Shown here one piece after another: positions 1 to 7,870 of a stretch of DNA of 64,000 nucleotides; the stretch's first letter is position 1; each line of letters begins with the position of its first letter. Under the pieces are notes generated by a model, which did not search any database, was not told the origin of the DNA, and was given only the letters and a program-made list of their open reading frames with translations. Location of the stretch: contig CAVTAV010000003.1 of NCBI GenBank assembly GCA_963732795.1, forward strand, positions 186,001-250,000, in the 5' to 3' direction. Source of the stretch: CAVTAV01 sp963732795. Lineage in GTDB: Bacteria > Pseudomonadota > Alphaproteobacteria > CAVTAV01. The translations under genes and the position numbers were made by a program.

Positions 1-102
1 GAACCACGCGCCGGTGGCGGCCACGGCAATGATGCCGACGGCCATGAGCACATGCCTGACCACGCGTCGGCGGCGCGGCGGCACTTGTTGTTCTTGGGTC
101 AC
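1..102 (-). CDS. N-terminus of probable HlyD/EmrA-type efflux membrane-fusion protein (partial)
   Basis: The reading frame is open from a GTG at 102 to the window edge (34 codons). The N-terminus has a short Gln-rich start, an Arg cluster (RRRR) and then a hydrophobic helix rich in Val, Ile and Ala. That is the layout of the cytoplasmic tail and single membrane anchor of HlyD/EmrA periplasmic adaptors. The GTG overlaps the stop of the MarR gene (GTGA), so the two are translationally coupled. A MarR regulator followed by an EmrA/EmrB-like pump is a common drug-efflux arrangement. Only 34 residues are visible, so the family call rests mostly on context. Confidence 0.45.
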   Translation of the reverse strand, partial: MTQEQQVPPRRRRVVRHVLMAVGIIAVAATGAWF

Positions 103-581
103 TTACTGTCTCCTGTGGAGCAGTCGGCGATAAGGTTTTCGCGGACCGTCTCCAGGGTTCGAAGCAGCTGATCTCTTGCGTCCCGCGGCACGCCGGCAAG
201 CGCGATGGCCTGGGTCTCGTCGGCGCGCTGCCACAGTTCGTCGAGGATCGGCTGGGCTTTCTCGGTCAAATACACATTCACGGCACGGCGGTCGGTGGGG
301 TCCCGACGGCGTTCGACCCATCCGGCCGCTTCCATGCGGTCGATCAGACGGGCGACGCTAATGGGCTGCATTTCGAGGACTTCGGCGATCTGCGCCTGCT
401 TCGCGCCTTCATCGATCGCGATGCGCGCCAACAGCCGCCATTGGGCCTGGGTCAAGCCTAGGCTCTGGACTCGTCGATTGAAATTCCGCCGCAGCAGCCG
501 GGCCGTGTCGTTCAGCATGAAGCCGAGCGTCAGGCGGGGCCCGTTCCGGGGATGTGTTTTAGCGGCAGGGGCGGCGGTCAT
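99..581 (-). CDS. MarR family transcriptional regulator
   Basis: This 160-residue protein has the MarR winged-helix fold. It contains a dimerisation helix, a recognition region reading QAQWRLLARIA, a helix-turn-helix (QIAEVLEMQPISVARLIDRM), and the wing motif DPTDRRAVNVYLT with its Asp-Arg-Arg core. MarR proteins usually repress a neighbouring efflux or catabolic operon until a phenolic ligand binds. I chose the ATG at 581 because the longer in-frame extension runs through an AT-rich palindrome that looks like promoter or operator DNA. The downstream gene overlaps its stop codon and is a probable efflux adaptor, so the regulator likely controls its own operon. Confidence 0.88.
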   Translation of the reverse strand: MTAAPAAKTHPRNGPRLTLGFMLNDTARLLRRNFNRRVQSLGLTQAQWRLLARIAIDEGAKQAQIAEVLEMQPISVARLIDRMEAAGWVERRRDPTDRRAVNVYLTEKAQPILDELWQRADETQAIALAGVPRDARDQLLRTLETVRENLIADCSTGDSK

Positions 582-601
582 GGGACGTCCTCGAGATTCT
601 C

Positions 602-628
602 TAAGCTTATATATAATATATATGCTTA
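602..628. promoter_or_regulatory. AT-rich inverted repeat, probable MarR operator
   Basis: TAAGC at 602-606 is mirrored by GCTTA at 624-628. The 17 bases between are almost entirely alternating A and T and are themselves nearly palindromic. The element ends 21 bases upstream of the MarR start codon, in a region otherwise about 65 percent GC. MarR dimers bind such palindromes over their own promoters, so autoregulation is the natural reading. No footprint evidence exists here. Confidence 0.55.
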
Positions 629-714
629 CAATATATTTGCACACAAACGTGCGTCAAGAAGGGGGTGAAAATAAATTTTTGCGCTTTGAATCAGTAGGTT
701 AAGCCATCATCTGG

Positions 715-797
715 CCGTCATCGCGAGGCCCGAAGGGCCGTGGCGATCCAGACTTCCTGGATTGCTTCACCCCCCTTCAGAGGCTTCGCAATGACGG
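715..797. repeat. Intergenic inverted-repeat element (CGTCAT...ATGACG type)
   Basis: The segment starts CCGTCATCGCGAG and ends CTTCGCAATGACGG, an imperfect inverted repeat about 83 bases long with nested smaller palindromes (for example ATCCAG/CTGGAT). Such elements are scattered in alphaproteobacterial intergenic regions. A related type occurs at 56333-56387. It lies between the MarR promoter and the 3' end of the convergent-side dehydrogenase gene and could act as a transcript 3'-end structure. Confidence 0.6.
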
Positions 798-807
798 AGC
801 GTTTGGC

Positions 808-1881
808 CTAAATCAGTCGCTTCCCGCCGAATTGCTTGAGCCAAGCGGGGATGGCGTCGCGGTTCGCCACGAATTTGGGGACTTCGCCCCTGAGGACCGC
901 CATGATGTTCTCATTCACGACCGGGATCGCGAGCTCGAGCCCGGTTCCGGCGTTTCCGGCGACCATATGGGGCGAAAGCAGGACCTTGTCGCCAAGGCTC
1001 AGGAGCGGGGTCTGCGGGTCGGGCGGCTCCATGGGGAGGACGTCCAGCGCGGCAGCCTTGATCCGGTCTTTGGACAAGGCCTCGTACAGCGCATCGCCGT
1101 CGACGATCGGCCCGCGCGCGGTGTTGATCAGCACCGCGCTCTCTTTCATCAGGGCCAATTGCTCGGCGCCGACAAGCCCCCGGGTCTCCTCGGTCAGATT
1201 GCAATGGATCGAGACCACGTCCGATTCCATCAGCAAGGTTTCGAGATCGACCCGCTGGACATTGTGGCGCGCGAACACCGCGTCCTCGACATAGGGGTCG
1301 CAGGCCATGAGCTGCACGCGCCAGGGCACCAGCAAATCGGCGAAGCGGATCCCGATGCGGCCGAAGCCGATAATGCCGATCTTGAGGCCGGGGAAATTGT
1401 CGATCCGCCGCGCGCCGACGAAGGTTCCAAGAAAGGCGTCGTCCCGCCAGCCGCCGGCCTTCACGTGCCGGTCGCGCTCGCGCACCTGTTTCAGCACGGC
1501 GAGCATCATCGCCATGGTGCCTTCGGCGACGCCGCCCCAATTGTTCTCGGTCGGGCTGTGCACGACGAGGATGCCGCGCTCGGTCGCGCCCGCCACATCC
1601 ACATTGTCGAAGCCGACCGTAAAGTTCGCCACCATCCGTAGCTCCGGCGCGCTGTCATAGGATTTCGCGGTGATCTGGGTGCCGATATTGGAGACGCCCA
1701 GGCCGACGCCGACGACGGTCTCCGGGTGGAAGATGAGCTCGGTGGGGGCGAGGCGCTTACCGTCCATATTGGGCGGGCCGTCCGGCAGAATGACTTCGGC
1801 GCCCGCCGCGCGCAGCTCTTCGTAGGATCGGCCGGATGCGTCGATGGGATGATAGAAGTGAACTTTGGGCGGATTCGGCAT
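808..1881 (-). CDS. D-2-hydroxyacid dehydrogenase (NAD-dependent)
   Basis: The 357-residue protein has the two-domain fold of D-isomer 2-hydroxyacid dehydrogenases. Visible are the dinucleotide-binding motif GFGRIG, the Arg of NTARGPIVD, the Glu of DVLPMEPP and the His of LSPHMVAG, which together make the Arg-Glu-His catalytic set. These enzymes interconvert 2-hydroxy acids and 2-oxo acids in the cytosol. The precise substrate cannot be read from sequence. I chose the ATG at 1881 because the alternative start five codons earlier would overlap the preceding transporter. The transporter ends only four bases upstream, so the two probably form an operon for uptake and oxidation of an organic acid. 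Confidence 0.9.
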   Translation of the reverse strand: MPNPPKVHFYHPIDASGRSYEELRAAGAEVILPDGPPNMDGKRLAPTELIFHPETVVGVGLGVSNIGTQITAKSYDSAPELRMVANFTVGFDNVDVAGATERGILVVHSPTENNWGGVAEGTMAMMLAVLKQVRERDRHVKAGGWRDDAFLGTFVGARRIDNFPGLKIGIIGFGRIGIRFADLLVPWRVQLMACDPYVEDAVFARHNVQRVDLETLLMESDVVSIHCNLTEETRGLVGAEQLALMKESAVLINTARGPIVDGDALYEALSKDRIKAAALDVLPMEPPDPQTPLLSLGDKVLLSPHMVAGNAGTGLELAIPVVNENIMAVLRGEVPKFVANRDAIPAWLKQFGGKRLI

Positions 1882-1885
1882 GAAC

Positions 1886-3169
1886 TCAGTCCTCAAGCGG
1901 CTCGTTGCGGCGGTCGCGCAATGTGAAGGCGATGCCGAGCGAGATTACGGTGACGGCGACTATATACCAGCCGAAAGCGATGTCGTTGCCGGTCTTGTCG
2001 ATCAGCCAGACCGCCACGGCCGGCGCCGTTCCGCCGAAAAGCGCGTAGGCGAGGCCGTAGCCCACACTGACCGCCGTCACCCGCACCTCATGGGGAAACG
2101 TCTCGCACATGGCGGCGGGGATCGACGCCATATAGAGCGCCAACAGCGCCGCGAAAACCATCTGTCCCGTGGCGATCAAGGTTGGGTCCGGGTGGTGGAT
2201 CAGCCGGAGCAGGGGATAGGCGAAAGCAAGGCATCCTGCCATGCCGATAATCAGCATCATCTTGCGGCCGTACCGGTCCGAGACCCAGGCTGCGATCGGC
2301 GCGACCACCAGAAAGGTCAAAATCGACAGGGTCGTGATGTTGAGCGCCGACCCGCGGGGTGCGAGATTGGTGTCGGAAACCCAGGTCGCGAGATAGACGA
2401 AGAGCAGGTAATAGGTCGTGGCCGCGGACATGTTGAGGCCCATGATCCTCAGAACTTCCCATTTGTGGTGGCGGAAGGCCTGTTTGAGGGGCGATTCGCG
2501 ATGGGGACGGCGGGGCGTGTCCTTCATGCCGCGCCGGATCATGAAGCCGACCAGGCCGACGACGATCCCGCTCATGAAGGCGGCCCGCCAGCCCCAGGAT
2601 GCGACCGCTTCGTCTCCGAGCGCGTTGGTCAGGGCACCGCCAATGGCCGAGCCGAGCATCGTGCCGGTGGTGGCGGCGAACATGGCCCAGACGGCGTAGA
2701 AGCCGCGCCGCTTCGGCGGCGCATGCTCGGCGAGAAAGACGATCGAAGCCGTGAACTCGCCACCGACCGCGATGCCCTGCGCCATGCGGAGCAGGACCAT
2801 CAGAACCGCGGCCGCGATCCCGATCGATTCATAGGTCGGCAACAGGCCCATTGCGAAGGTGGGCAGCGCCATCATGGCGATGGAGAAGATCAGAGCCTTG
2901 GCCCTGCCGAAACGGTCGCCGATATAGCCGAACAGAACGGCGCCGACAGGCCGCATCAGGAAACCGACGGCGAACGCCCCGAAATAGTAGAGCAGGGAGA
3001 CGGCGCGGTTGCCCGACGGGAAGAACTGATCGGCCAGGACGCCGGCGAAGAAGCCGTAGACCGCGAAGTCATACCATTCGAGGATGTTGCCGACGACGCC
3101 GGCCGAAATGACGCGCGGCGTCGTCCACGGCCGCTCGCGCGCTTCCCCTGATGCCTCCGCCCCCGTCAT
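1886..3169 (-). CDS. MFS transporter of the metabolite:H+ symporter (MHS) type
   Basis: The 427-residue protein shows about twelve hydrophobic segments. It has the MHS signature GNILEWYDFAVYGF near the N-terminus and the MFS loop motif GYIGDRFGRAKAL, repeated in weaker form as SDRYGRKMM between helices 8 and 9. Relatives are proton symporters such as ProP, ShiA and KgtP, which import compatible solutes or organic acids. The adjacent 2-hydroxyacid dehydrogenase suggests an organic-acid substrate, but this is inference. The gene leads the two-gene operon. Confidence 0.9.
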   Translation of the reverse strand: MTGAEASGEARERPWTTPRVISAGVVGNILEWYDFAVYGFFAGVLADQFFPSGNRAVSLLYYFGAFAVGFLMRPVGAVLFGYIGDRFGRAKALIFSIAMMALPTFAMGLLPTYESIGIAAAVLMVLLRMAQGIAVGGEFTASIVFLAEHAPPKRRGFYAVWAMFAATTGTMLGSAIGGALTNALGDEAVASWGWRAAFMSGIVVGLVGFMIRRGMKDTPRRPHRESPLKQAFRHHKWEVLRIMGLNMSAATTYYLLFVYLATWVSDTNLAPRGSALNITTLSILTFLVVAPIAAWVSDRYGRKMMLIIGMAGCLAFAYPLLRLIHHPDPTLIATGQMVFAALLALYMASIPAAMCETFPHEVRVTAVSVGYGLAYALFGGTAPAVAVWLIDKTGNDIAFGWYIVAVTVISLGIAFTLRDRRNEPLED

Positions 3170-3226
3170 AGGAGGATTGTGGCATCAATGCTCCGATGGG
3201 GACAGCCGAAATCTCCGGTCGGTCGC

Positions 3227-5509
3227 CTATTCCTCGCCGAAGTCGGCGTCCTCGTGAGACGTCTGACGGAGCTGGCGGATGGCGTCGCCGAAACTGGAGC
3301 CGCCACTGGCTTTGAGGGCGGGTCTCTTCGCGGACTTGGGCGGCGAGACCTTACCGCGGAGATTTGTGTTGGCGGCCCGGCCGATATTCGTGCTGGTCTC
3401 GCGCAAGACCTCCGCAAGGGCGAGGAACCGGTCGACGGTGGTGCGGCTCACTTGGGCGGCGGCGCTCATCTCGCTGGCAGCCCGGCTCAGTACGCGGCTG
3501 TTCGACGATTTGCTCTCGATCGCGCGCAACAGGCTCTCCTGGTTCTCGATGACCTGGCTGATCATCGGCGACATCAGGGTGACGATGTTCTCAAGCGAGG
3601 TATGCAACGTTTCGAAGGACAGGGCCGTACGCGACAGGTCGTCGGTGGTCTGCTGAAGCTGCTGGTTCGCCATGGATTCGAGCGAGGTCATCGCGCGGTC
3701 GAGCGCCTCGTTGAAGGCTTCGACATGGCGATTGGCGTCGGCCGCCATCGCCGCCGCGATATCCTTGGTTTCGGCGGTGAGGGCGGTCGCCATTTCCTTG
3801 GTCTCGGCGCTGGCGGACCCGGCGATCTCCTTGATCGAGGCGCTCAGGCCGTCGGTGATCGCCTTGACGCTGTCGCCGAGCTCGGTCGTCATCGTCTTCA
3901 TGGAATCGGATTGCGTCCGCACCCGTTCGGCCTCTTCGGCCTTCATGGTCTCGACGGCGGCCTTGAACTCGCCCAGAACCGCGTTGACGGATTCGATCTG
4001 GGTCCGGACGCGTTCGCTCTCCTCCGTCTTGAGCGTGTCGACGATCGATTTGAATTCGCCGATCAGCGAGCCGACCGATTCGGTCTGGGCCTTCACCCGC
4101 TCGGCTTCCTCGGACTTGAGCGTCTCGATGACCGACTTGAACTCGCCGGCGACCGAGCCCAGGGCCTCGCCCTGCGCCTTGGCCCACTCGGATTCCTGCG
4201 CCTTAAGGCCCTCGATGATACCCTTGAACTCGTCCGCGAGTTCCGCGCGGAGGGTCGAGGAGTGGTCGGCCATCTGGTCGAAGGCCTCGCTGTAGACCTT
4301 TTCCAGCTTGCCGGCGGATTCGGTCGAGGCCTTGATCAGCTGGTCGAGTTGGCTGAATTCGTCGCCGACAATCGATTTGAGCTCGGACACGAAGCCCTTC
4401 AGGATGGTGTCGATAAGCTCGCGGACCTGCTCGCTCTGCTCCGACGTCGCGGTTTCGGTGGCAGTACGGAGTGTCTCGATCGGCTCTGACAGTGCCTTGG
4501 TGACCGCGTCCGAAACGTCCGGACCCATCCCCTTCGCCGTTTCGGTCAGGGTATTCACAATGGTGCTCGAATTTTGGTCGAGCTTCTCTGCGATCTCCTT
4601 GGACGCCGCCTGCATGGTGGCGCGGAAGTCCTCCTGGGTCGCGAGCGTCGCATTTGCGATCAGCTCGGCGCTCTCATGGGAGGCGTGGATGATCTCTTCG
4701 AGCGACACGGACTCGCCGCTCGGCTTGAACGTGCTGTCGATGTCCTCGCAAAGCGCGGCGACCTGGGCATGGCGGAAGCCGGTGACGCCGCGCTCCAGCA
4801 CCACCACGATCATCGCGCCGAACACGGCAACGGCCAGTGCTGCGGATGCGATACCGACCGGCGTGCCGGCAGCGAGGGCTGCGGCGAAGGAGAAGACGCC
4901 GGTGCCGACGAAGGCAGGCGGCAGGACACGGAATAGCCAGACCAGAAGCCGGCGGTCGACAAGCGCCTGGTCGCGGAAGGTCTGGCCCGCCGATTGCGAG
5001 GCGCGCAGAATCGAGAATGCGGTGCCGGACTGCTTTTTGCGAGTGGCGTAGATGTAGAGCTTTTCGGCGTGCTGGCGGGCGGCCTGGGTCAGCTCCGGCG
5101 ATAGCTCGAAGCAGTCGACGAAGGCCTCGCGGCTCGGCGTTTCTTCGCCGAAAAGCGCATTCCTGAGTACGTTAAGCCTGTTGAGCGACATGGCGGAAGT
5201 CACGGCGTCATAGGCGGCAAGCCCGATATAGCCGAGCACGAAGGCGACAAGCCCGATCAGAACGATGCCGCAGGTAAATCCGACGGCGGGGGTCGCCATC
5301 AGAGCGGCATAGGCTGCATCATCCAGAGTGTTGAAGGTAACCAGACCGACTAGACCGTGTGTGAAGCCGGTGCTGAATAATCCGAGGACCGCCGCGAACG
5401 TGAAGCTGGCGCCGAACCACAAGTTGCGAATGTTACTCTGCATCAAAACTACGGCCCCCGATACGATCCGGATACTGGTGGCGCGAAGCGCGCCGCTCGA
5501 ATTCGCCAC
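3227..5509 (-). CDS. Four-helix membrane protein with long coiled-coil tail, MotA/ZorA-like architecture
   Basis: The 760-residue protein has two hydrophobic helices at about residues 28-56 and 72-100, a cytoplasmic loop, a second pair at about 190-215 and 217-240, then roughly 500 residues of Glu/Lys/Ala/Thr-rich helix. The third helix region reads LPPAFVGTGVFSFAAAL, which resembles the LPxLxxxxGLLGTF pattern of MotA/ExbB/ZorA proton-channel subunits. The tail holds four tandem 29-residue repeats at residues 426-541. ZorA of the Zorya phage-defence system combines such a channel with a long helical tail, but no ZorB-like peptidoglycan-binding partner or ZorC/D/E gene lies nearby, so I do not call it Zorya. 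It may be an envelope or cytoskeletal scaffold. The gene stands alone. Confidence 0.7.
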   Translation of the reverse strand: MANSSGALRATSIRIVSGAVVLMQSNIRNLWFGASFTFAAVLGLFSTGFTHGLVGLVTFNTLDDAAYAALMATPAVGFTCGIVLIGLVAFVLGYIGLAAYDAVTSAMSLNRLNVLRNALFGEETPSREAFVDCFELSPELTQAARQHAEKLYIYATRKKQSGTAFSILRASQSAGQTFRDQALVDRRLLVWLFRVLPPAFVGTGVFSFAAALAAGTPVGIASAALAVAVFGAMIVVVLERGVTGFRHAQVAALCEDIDSTFKPSGESVSLEEIIHASHESAELIANATLATQEDFRATMQAASKEIAEKLDQNSSTIVNTLTETAKGMGPDVSDAVTKALSEPIETLRTATETATSEQSEQVRELIDTILKGFVSELKSIVGDEFSQLDQLIKASTESAGKLEKVYSEAFDQMADHSSTLRAELADEFKGIIEGLKAQESEWAKAQGEALGSVAGEFKSVIETLKSEEAERVKAQTESVGSLIGEFKSIVDTLKTEESERVRTQIESVNAVLGEFKAAVETMKAEEAERVRTQSDSMKTMTTELGDSVKAITDGLSASIKEIAGSASAETKEMATALTAETKDIAAAMAADANRHVEAFNEALDRAMTSLESMANQQLQQTTDDLSRTALSFETLHTSLENIVTLMSPMISQVIENQESLLRAIESKSSNSRVLSRAASEMSAAAQVSRTTVDRFLALAEVLRETSTNIGRAANTNLRGKVSPPKSAKRPALKASGGSSFGDAIRQLRQTSHEDADFGEE
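3887..4234 (-). repeat. Four tandem 87-bp units coding 29-residue coiled-coil repeats
   Basis: Each unit begins with a (D/G)EFK motif followed by a pattern like xxIExLKxEExERxxxQ. The four units are exactly 29 residues apart inside the coiled-coil tail of the MotA/ZorA-like protein. The copies have diverged in sequence but keep length and heptad spacing, which suggests selection on helix geometry. Confidence 0.75.
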
Positions 5510-5538
5510 GAAATCAAGCGGCTTAAGTCTAGGTCAGG

Positions 5539-5546
5539 ATGGTTAA
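5539..5546 (-). promoter_or_regulatory. TTAACCAT motif, possible CtrA half-site
   Basis: On the minus strand TTAACCAT lies 30 bases upstream of the ATG of the MotA/ZorA-like gene. This octamer matches a CtrA recognition form described in alphaproteobacteria, and ctrA itself is in this window. An 8-base motif can occur by chance, so this is only a pointer. Confidence 0.25.
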
Positions 5547-5576
5547 ACTACGGTAACCGAATGGGGCTTCCGGGCC

Positions 5577-6593
5577 TCAAGAGGCCGGGTTTTTCGCCTT
5601 CGCAAGCCGCCGGCCAACTGAACGCAGTGTCGAGGCCTCGCCGTCCAATTCCGAGAAGAAATAGTCGAAATAGCGATCGAAAGTGTCCAGGAAGGCCGCG
5701 AGATCGGTCGCAGACTGCACATAAGGCGTCCGGCCGGGGTCGAGCGACGGGCTGTGATAGGTGAAGCCGAAGATTCGGTGGCCCGACGCTAACAGGGATT
5801 TGGTCAGCCGCTTCATCTCCTCGAACGTGATGCCCTCGGGCGAGAGACGGATGCGTTCCAGAAGGCCTGTCCGGCCGAAAATCCCGGGGAGCCTCAGCTT
5901 TGTGGCGAGCGGCTTGGTGATCGCGCCATAGAGATCCGGGCCCATATCCTTCAGGCGACCGACGAAATCGACCGATAGGGGAATTTCCAGCAGTTTCGCG
6001 TCTGGCCCGAACCAGTAGGGGCGGGTGCCGCAATGCCGGAAATCCGGCCCCTGATCGGCCCGAAAGTCGCTTTTCGGCACGACGCTGGTGTCGATCTCGT
6101 AGCCAAGGGCGGCGAGGCTGTCCGTTGTGCCGGGGCCGACGCCGTATCGTCCGGCGCGATAGATGGTCGGGCGCAGGCGGAAGTTTTCGGTGATCGTCTC
6201 CGTGATGAGTTTGAGCTTCGCGCGCTCTAATTCGGGCGGTAGGTTGCCGGGATAGGAGTTCGCGGCGTTTACCGTCTCGTCATGGGGCGGATTGACCCAG
6301 GGATGGAGATGGGTGCCGATATCGCAGGCGCCGCTGGACGTCAAATCCCGGAGCGGCTTATAGCCGTCCGGTTGGCTGGCGACCGGATAGTCGCAGAGAT
6401 AGGTCGGCTTGATGCCGTATTTCTCGAAGACCTTGTGGGCGCGCTCCTGAACGCGGATCGAGGCGACGCCGGTCTGGGAGCGGTCGTGAGGCTTCTCCCA
6501 GTCGAACTCCTCCTCGGTGTCCACCGACACGACGAGCTGAGGCTTCATGTCCTCGGGGAGACGCGCGGGGCGCCAGGTCGAAGGGTCAAGCAT
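5577..6593 (-). CDS. Polysaccharide deacetylase-like (WalW-type) protein
   Basis: The 338-residue protein opens with VVSVDTEEEFDW, a variant of the NodB-homology metal/catalytic Asp motif, and has GTHLHPW as the metal-binding His pair. It ends with FTYHSPSL, which supplies a further His. This matches NodB/CE4-like deacetylases of the WalW group found in EPS gene clusters, which remove N- or O-acetyl groups from sugars. It is the last gene of a minus-strand run with two glycosyltransferases. A start at Met16 (6548) is also possible because the conserved fold begins there. Exact substrate unknown. Confidence 0.75.
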   Translation of the reverse strand: MLDPSTWRPARLPEDMKPQLVVSVDTEEEFDWEKPHDRSQTGVASIRVQERAHKVFEKYGIKPTYLCDYPVASQPDGYKPLRDLTSSGACDIGTHLHPWVNPPHDETVNAANSYPGNLPPELERAKLKLITETITENFRLRPTIYRAGRYGVGPGTTDSLAALGYEIDTSVVPKSDFRADQGPDFRHCGTRPYWFGPDAKLLEIPLSVDFVGRLKDMGPDLYGAITKPLATKLRLPGIFGRTGLLERIRLSPEGITFEEMKRLTKSLLASGHRIFGFTYHSPSLDPGRTPYVQSATDLAAFLDTFDRYFDYFFSELDGEASTLRSVGRRLAKAKNPAS

Positions 6594-6650
6594 TACGGTC
6601 GGCCATTACGCTACTGTCAGCTTTCATAGATCGGACGCGCGCCAACAAGG

Positions 6651-7850
6651 TCAAGCTTTCTCTCGATGGGCGCGGATGATGCGCTCGTAGTGATCCCGCT
6701 TGGCGGCGACATGGCGCGCCCACGAAAACCGTTCCGCCGCCGCGCGGGTCTCGGTGCGATCCGGCGGATTCTCGAGCACGGTTTCGATGGCCGCCTTGGC
6801 CGCCTCCGGCGTCGCCGAGTCGAGCAACAGACCGGCGGCCGGCCGGTCGATGGCCTCGCTCGCGCCGTCTACATTGGTGGCGATCACGGGGATCCCGCAG
6901 GCCATGGACTCGACGCAGACATTGGCAAGCCCTTCGCTACGCGAGCCGAGGAAGCTTACGTCCGCGGCGGCGTAAAGCGACGGCAACTCGTCATACTTGA
7001 CCCGTCCAAGGAGCCGCACGCGGTCGCTCACGCCGAACTCTTTCACACAGGCTTCGAGCTTGGCGCGCTCCGGTCCTTCGCCCGCGATGACGGCGCGGAT
7101 ATCGGGCATCAGTTTCAATGTCTCGATCAGCAGCTCGTGGCGCTTTCGCGGGATGAGCCCGCCGACCGAGACGACCGTCGGCCCGGCGATGTCCCAGCGT
7201 TTGTGGGCTTTCTCCCGGTCCATGGGCTGGAAGAGATCGAGATCGAGGCCGGTGTAATGGACCTCGATCTTGTCGCCCGGCATCCCGAGCTCGATCATGT
7301 CGTCACGCAACGACTTCGCGACCGCCATCAGACCGTCGGCGCGCTCGGCGGCGTTGATCATCCAGGCCCGGACCTTCGGGTTCCTGCCCCAGTGATGGAT
7401 ATCGGCGCCCCGGGCTTTGATCGTTACCGCGATGTCGAATTCCTTGGCGAGCCGAACCGCGGCAATGCCGCAGGGCGTGAAGAACTCGGCATCGATCACG
7501 TTGAACTCGAATCCCAGTCGCTGAAACGAGCGCAGGATCGGTCGGGCGGCATCCGCGATCATGCGCGGATTGAAGCGCCAGCCGATATTGGGGACGACTG
7601 GAAAGCGCGGCCGCCGCAAGTCGAGATCGCGCCAGGTTTCGGCGCGCGGCAACTTGGCCAGTGGCCGGTAGGTGGGGTGCAGGCGGATCGGCCAGATCGG
7701 CACGCCATTAGGGGCGATGACCTTGGTCCCAATGCCGCTGGCCGCGACGTGGCGGACGGAATTTTCGACGAAAATCCCGAAATTCGGCTGGGTCGCGTTT
7801 GGATAAAGCGTCGAGAGAACGGCGACTTTCGGCTCGAAATCCTGGGGCAT
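6651..7850 (-). CDS. Glycosyltransferase family 4
   Basis: The 399-residue protein is a GT-B fold glycosyltransferase. The N-terminal domain begins VAVLSTLYPN, and the C-terminal domain has the nucleotide-sugar region GGLIPRKRHELLIE and the retaining GT4 EX7E motif in SRSEGLANVCVESMACG. It transfers a sugar to a growing exopolysaccharide repeat unit at the cytoplasmic membrane face. I chose the ATG at 7850, just after the preceding gene ends, because a longer frame would overlap the next glycosyltransferase by about 130 bases. Spacing to that gene is 20 bases, so the two are co-transcribed. Confidence 0.88.
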   Translation of the reverse strand: MPQDFEPKVAVLSTLYPNATQPNFGIFVENSVRHVAASGIGTKVIAPNGVPIWPIRLHPTYRPLAKLPRAETWRDLDLRRPRFPVVPNIGWRFNPRMIADAARPILRSFQRLGFEFNVIDAEFFTPCGIAAVRLAKEFDIAVTIKARGADIHHWGRNPKVRAWMINAAERADGLMAVAKSLRDDMIELGMPGDKIEVHYTGLDLDLFQPMDREKAHKRWDIAGPTVVSVGGLIPRKRHELLIETLKLMPDIRAVIAGEGPERAKLEACVKEFGVSDRVRLLGRVKYDELPSLYAAADVSFLGSRSEGLANVCVESMACGIPVIATNVDGASEAIDRPAAGLLLDSATPEAAKAAIETVLENPPDRTETRAAAERFSWARHVAAKRDHYERIIRAHREKA

Positions 7851-7870
7851 GATCACGCGTGCGGGGCCGG

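Noticed and set aside
3887..4234. Tandem repeats as a CRISPR array
   Set aside because: The 87-base units are contiguous coding repeats of 29 residues without unique spacers, and no cas genes are present.
1865..4489. Long open frames on the plus strand opposite the transporter and the coiled-coil gene
   Set aside because: They are antisense shadows produced by high GC content: His/Arg/Asp/Gly-rich with no domain pattern, while the minus-strand frames have clear domains.
3227..5509. A Zorya anti-phage system
   Set aside because: Only a ZorA-like architecture is visible. ZorB and the ZorC/D or ZorE effectors are missing from the surrounding sequence.
5570..5594. Plus-strand GC hairpin followed by five T residues
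   Set aside because: It overlaps the 3' end of a minus-strand gene and no plus-strand gene ends there. The stem has a mismatch and the T run is part of coding sequence.
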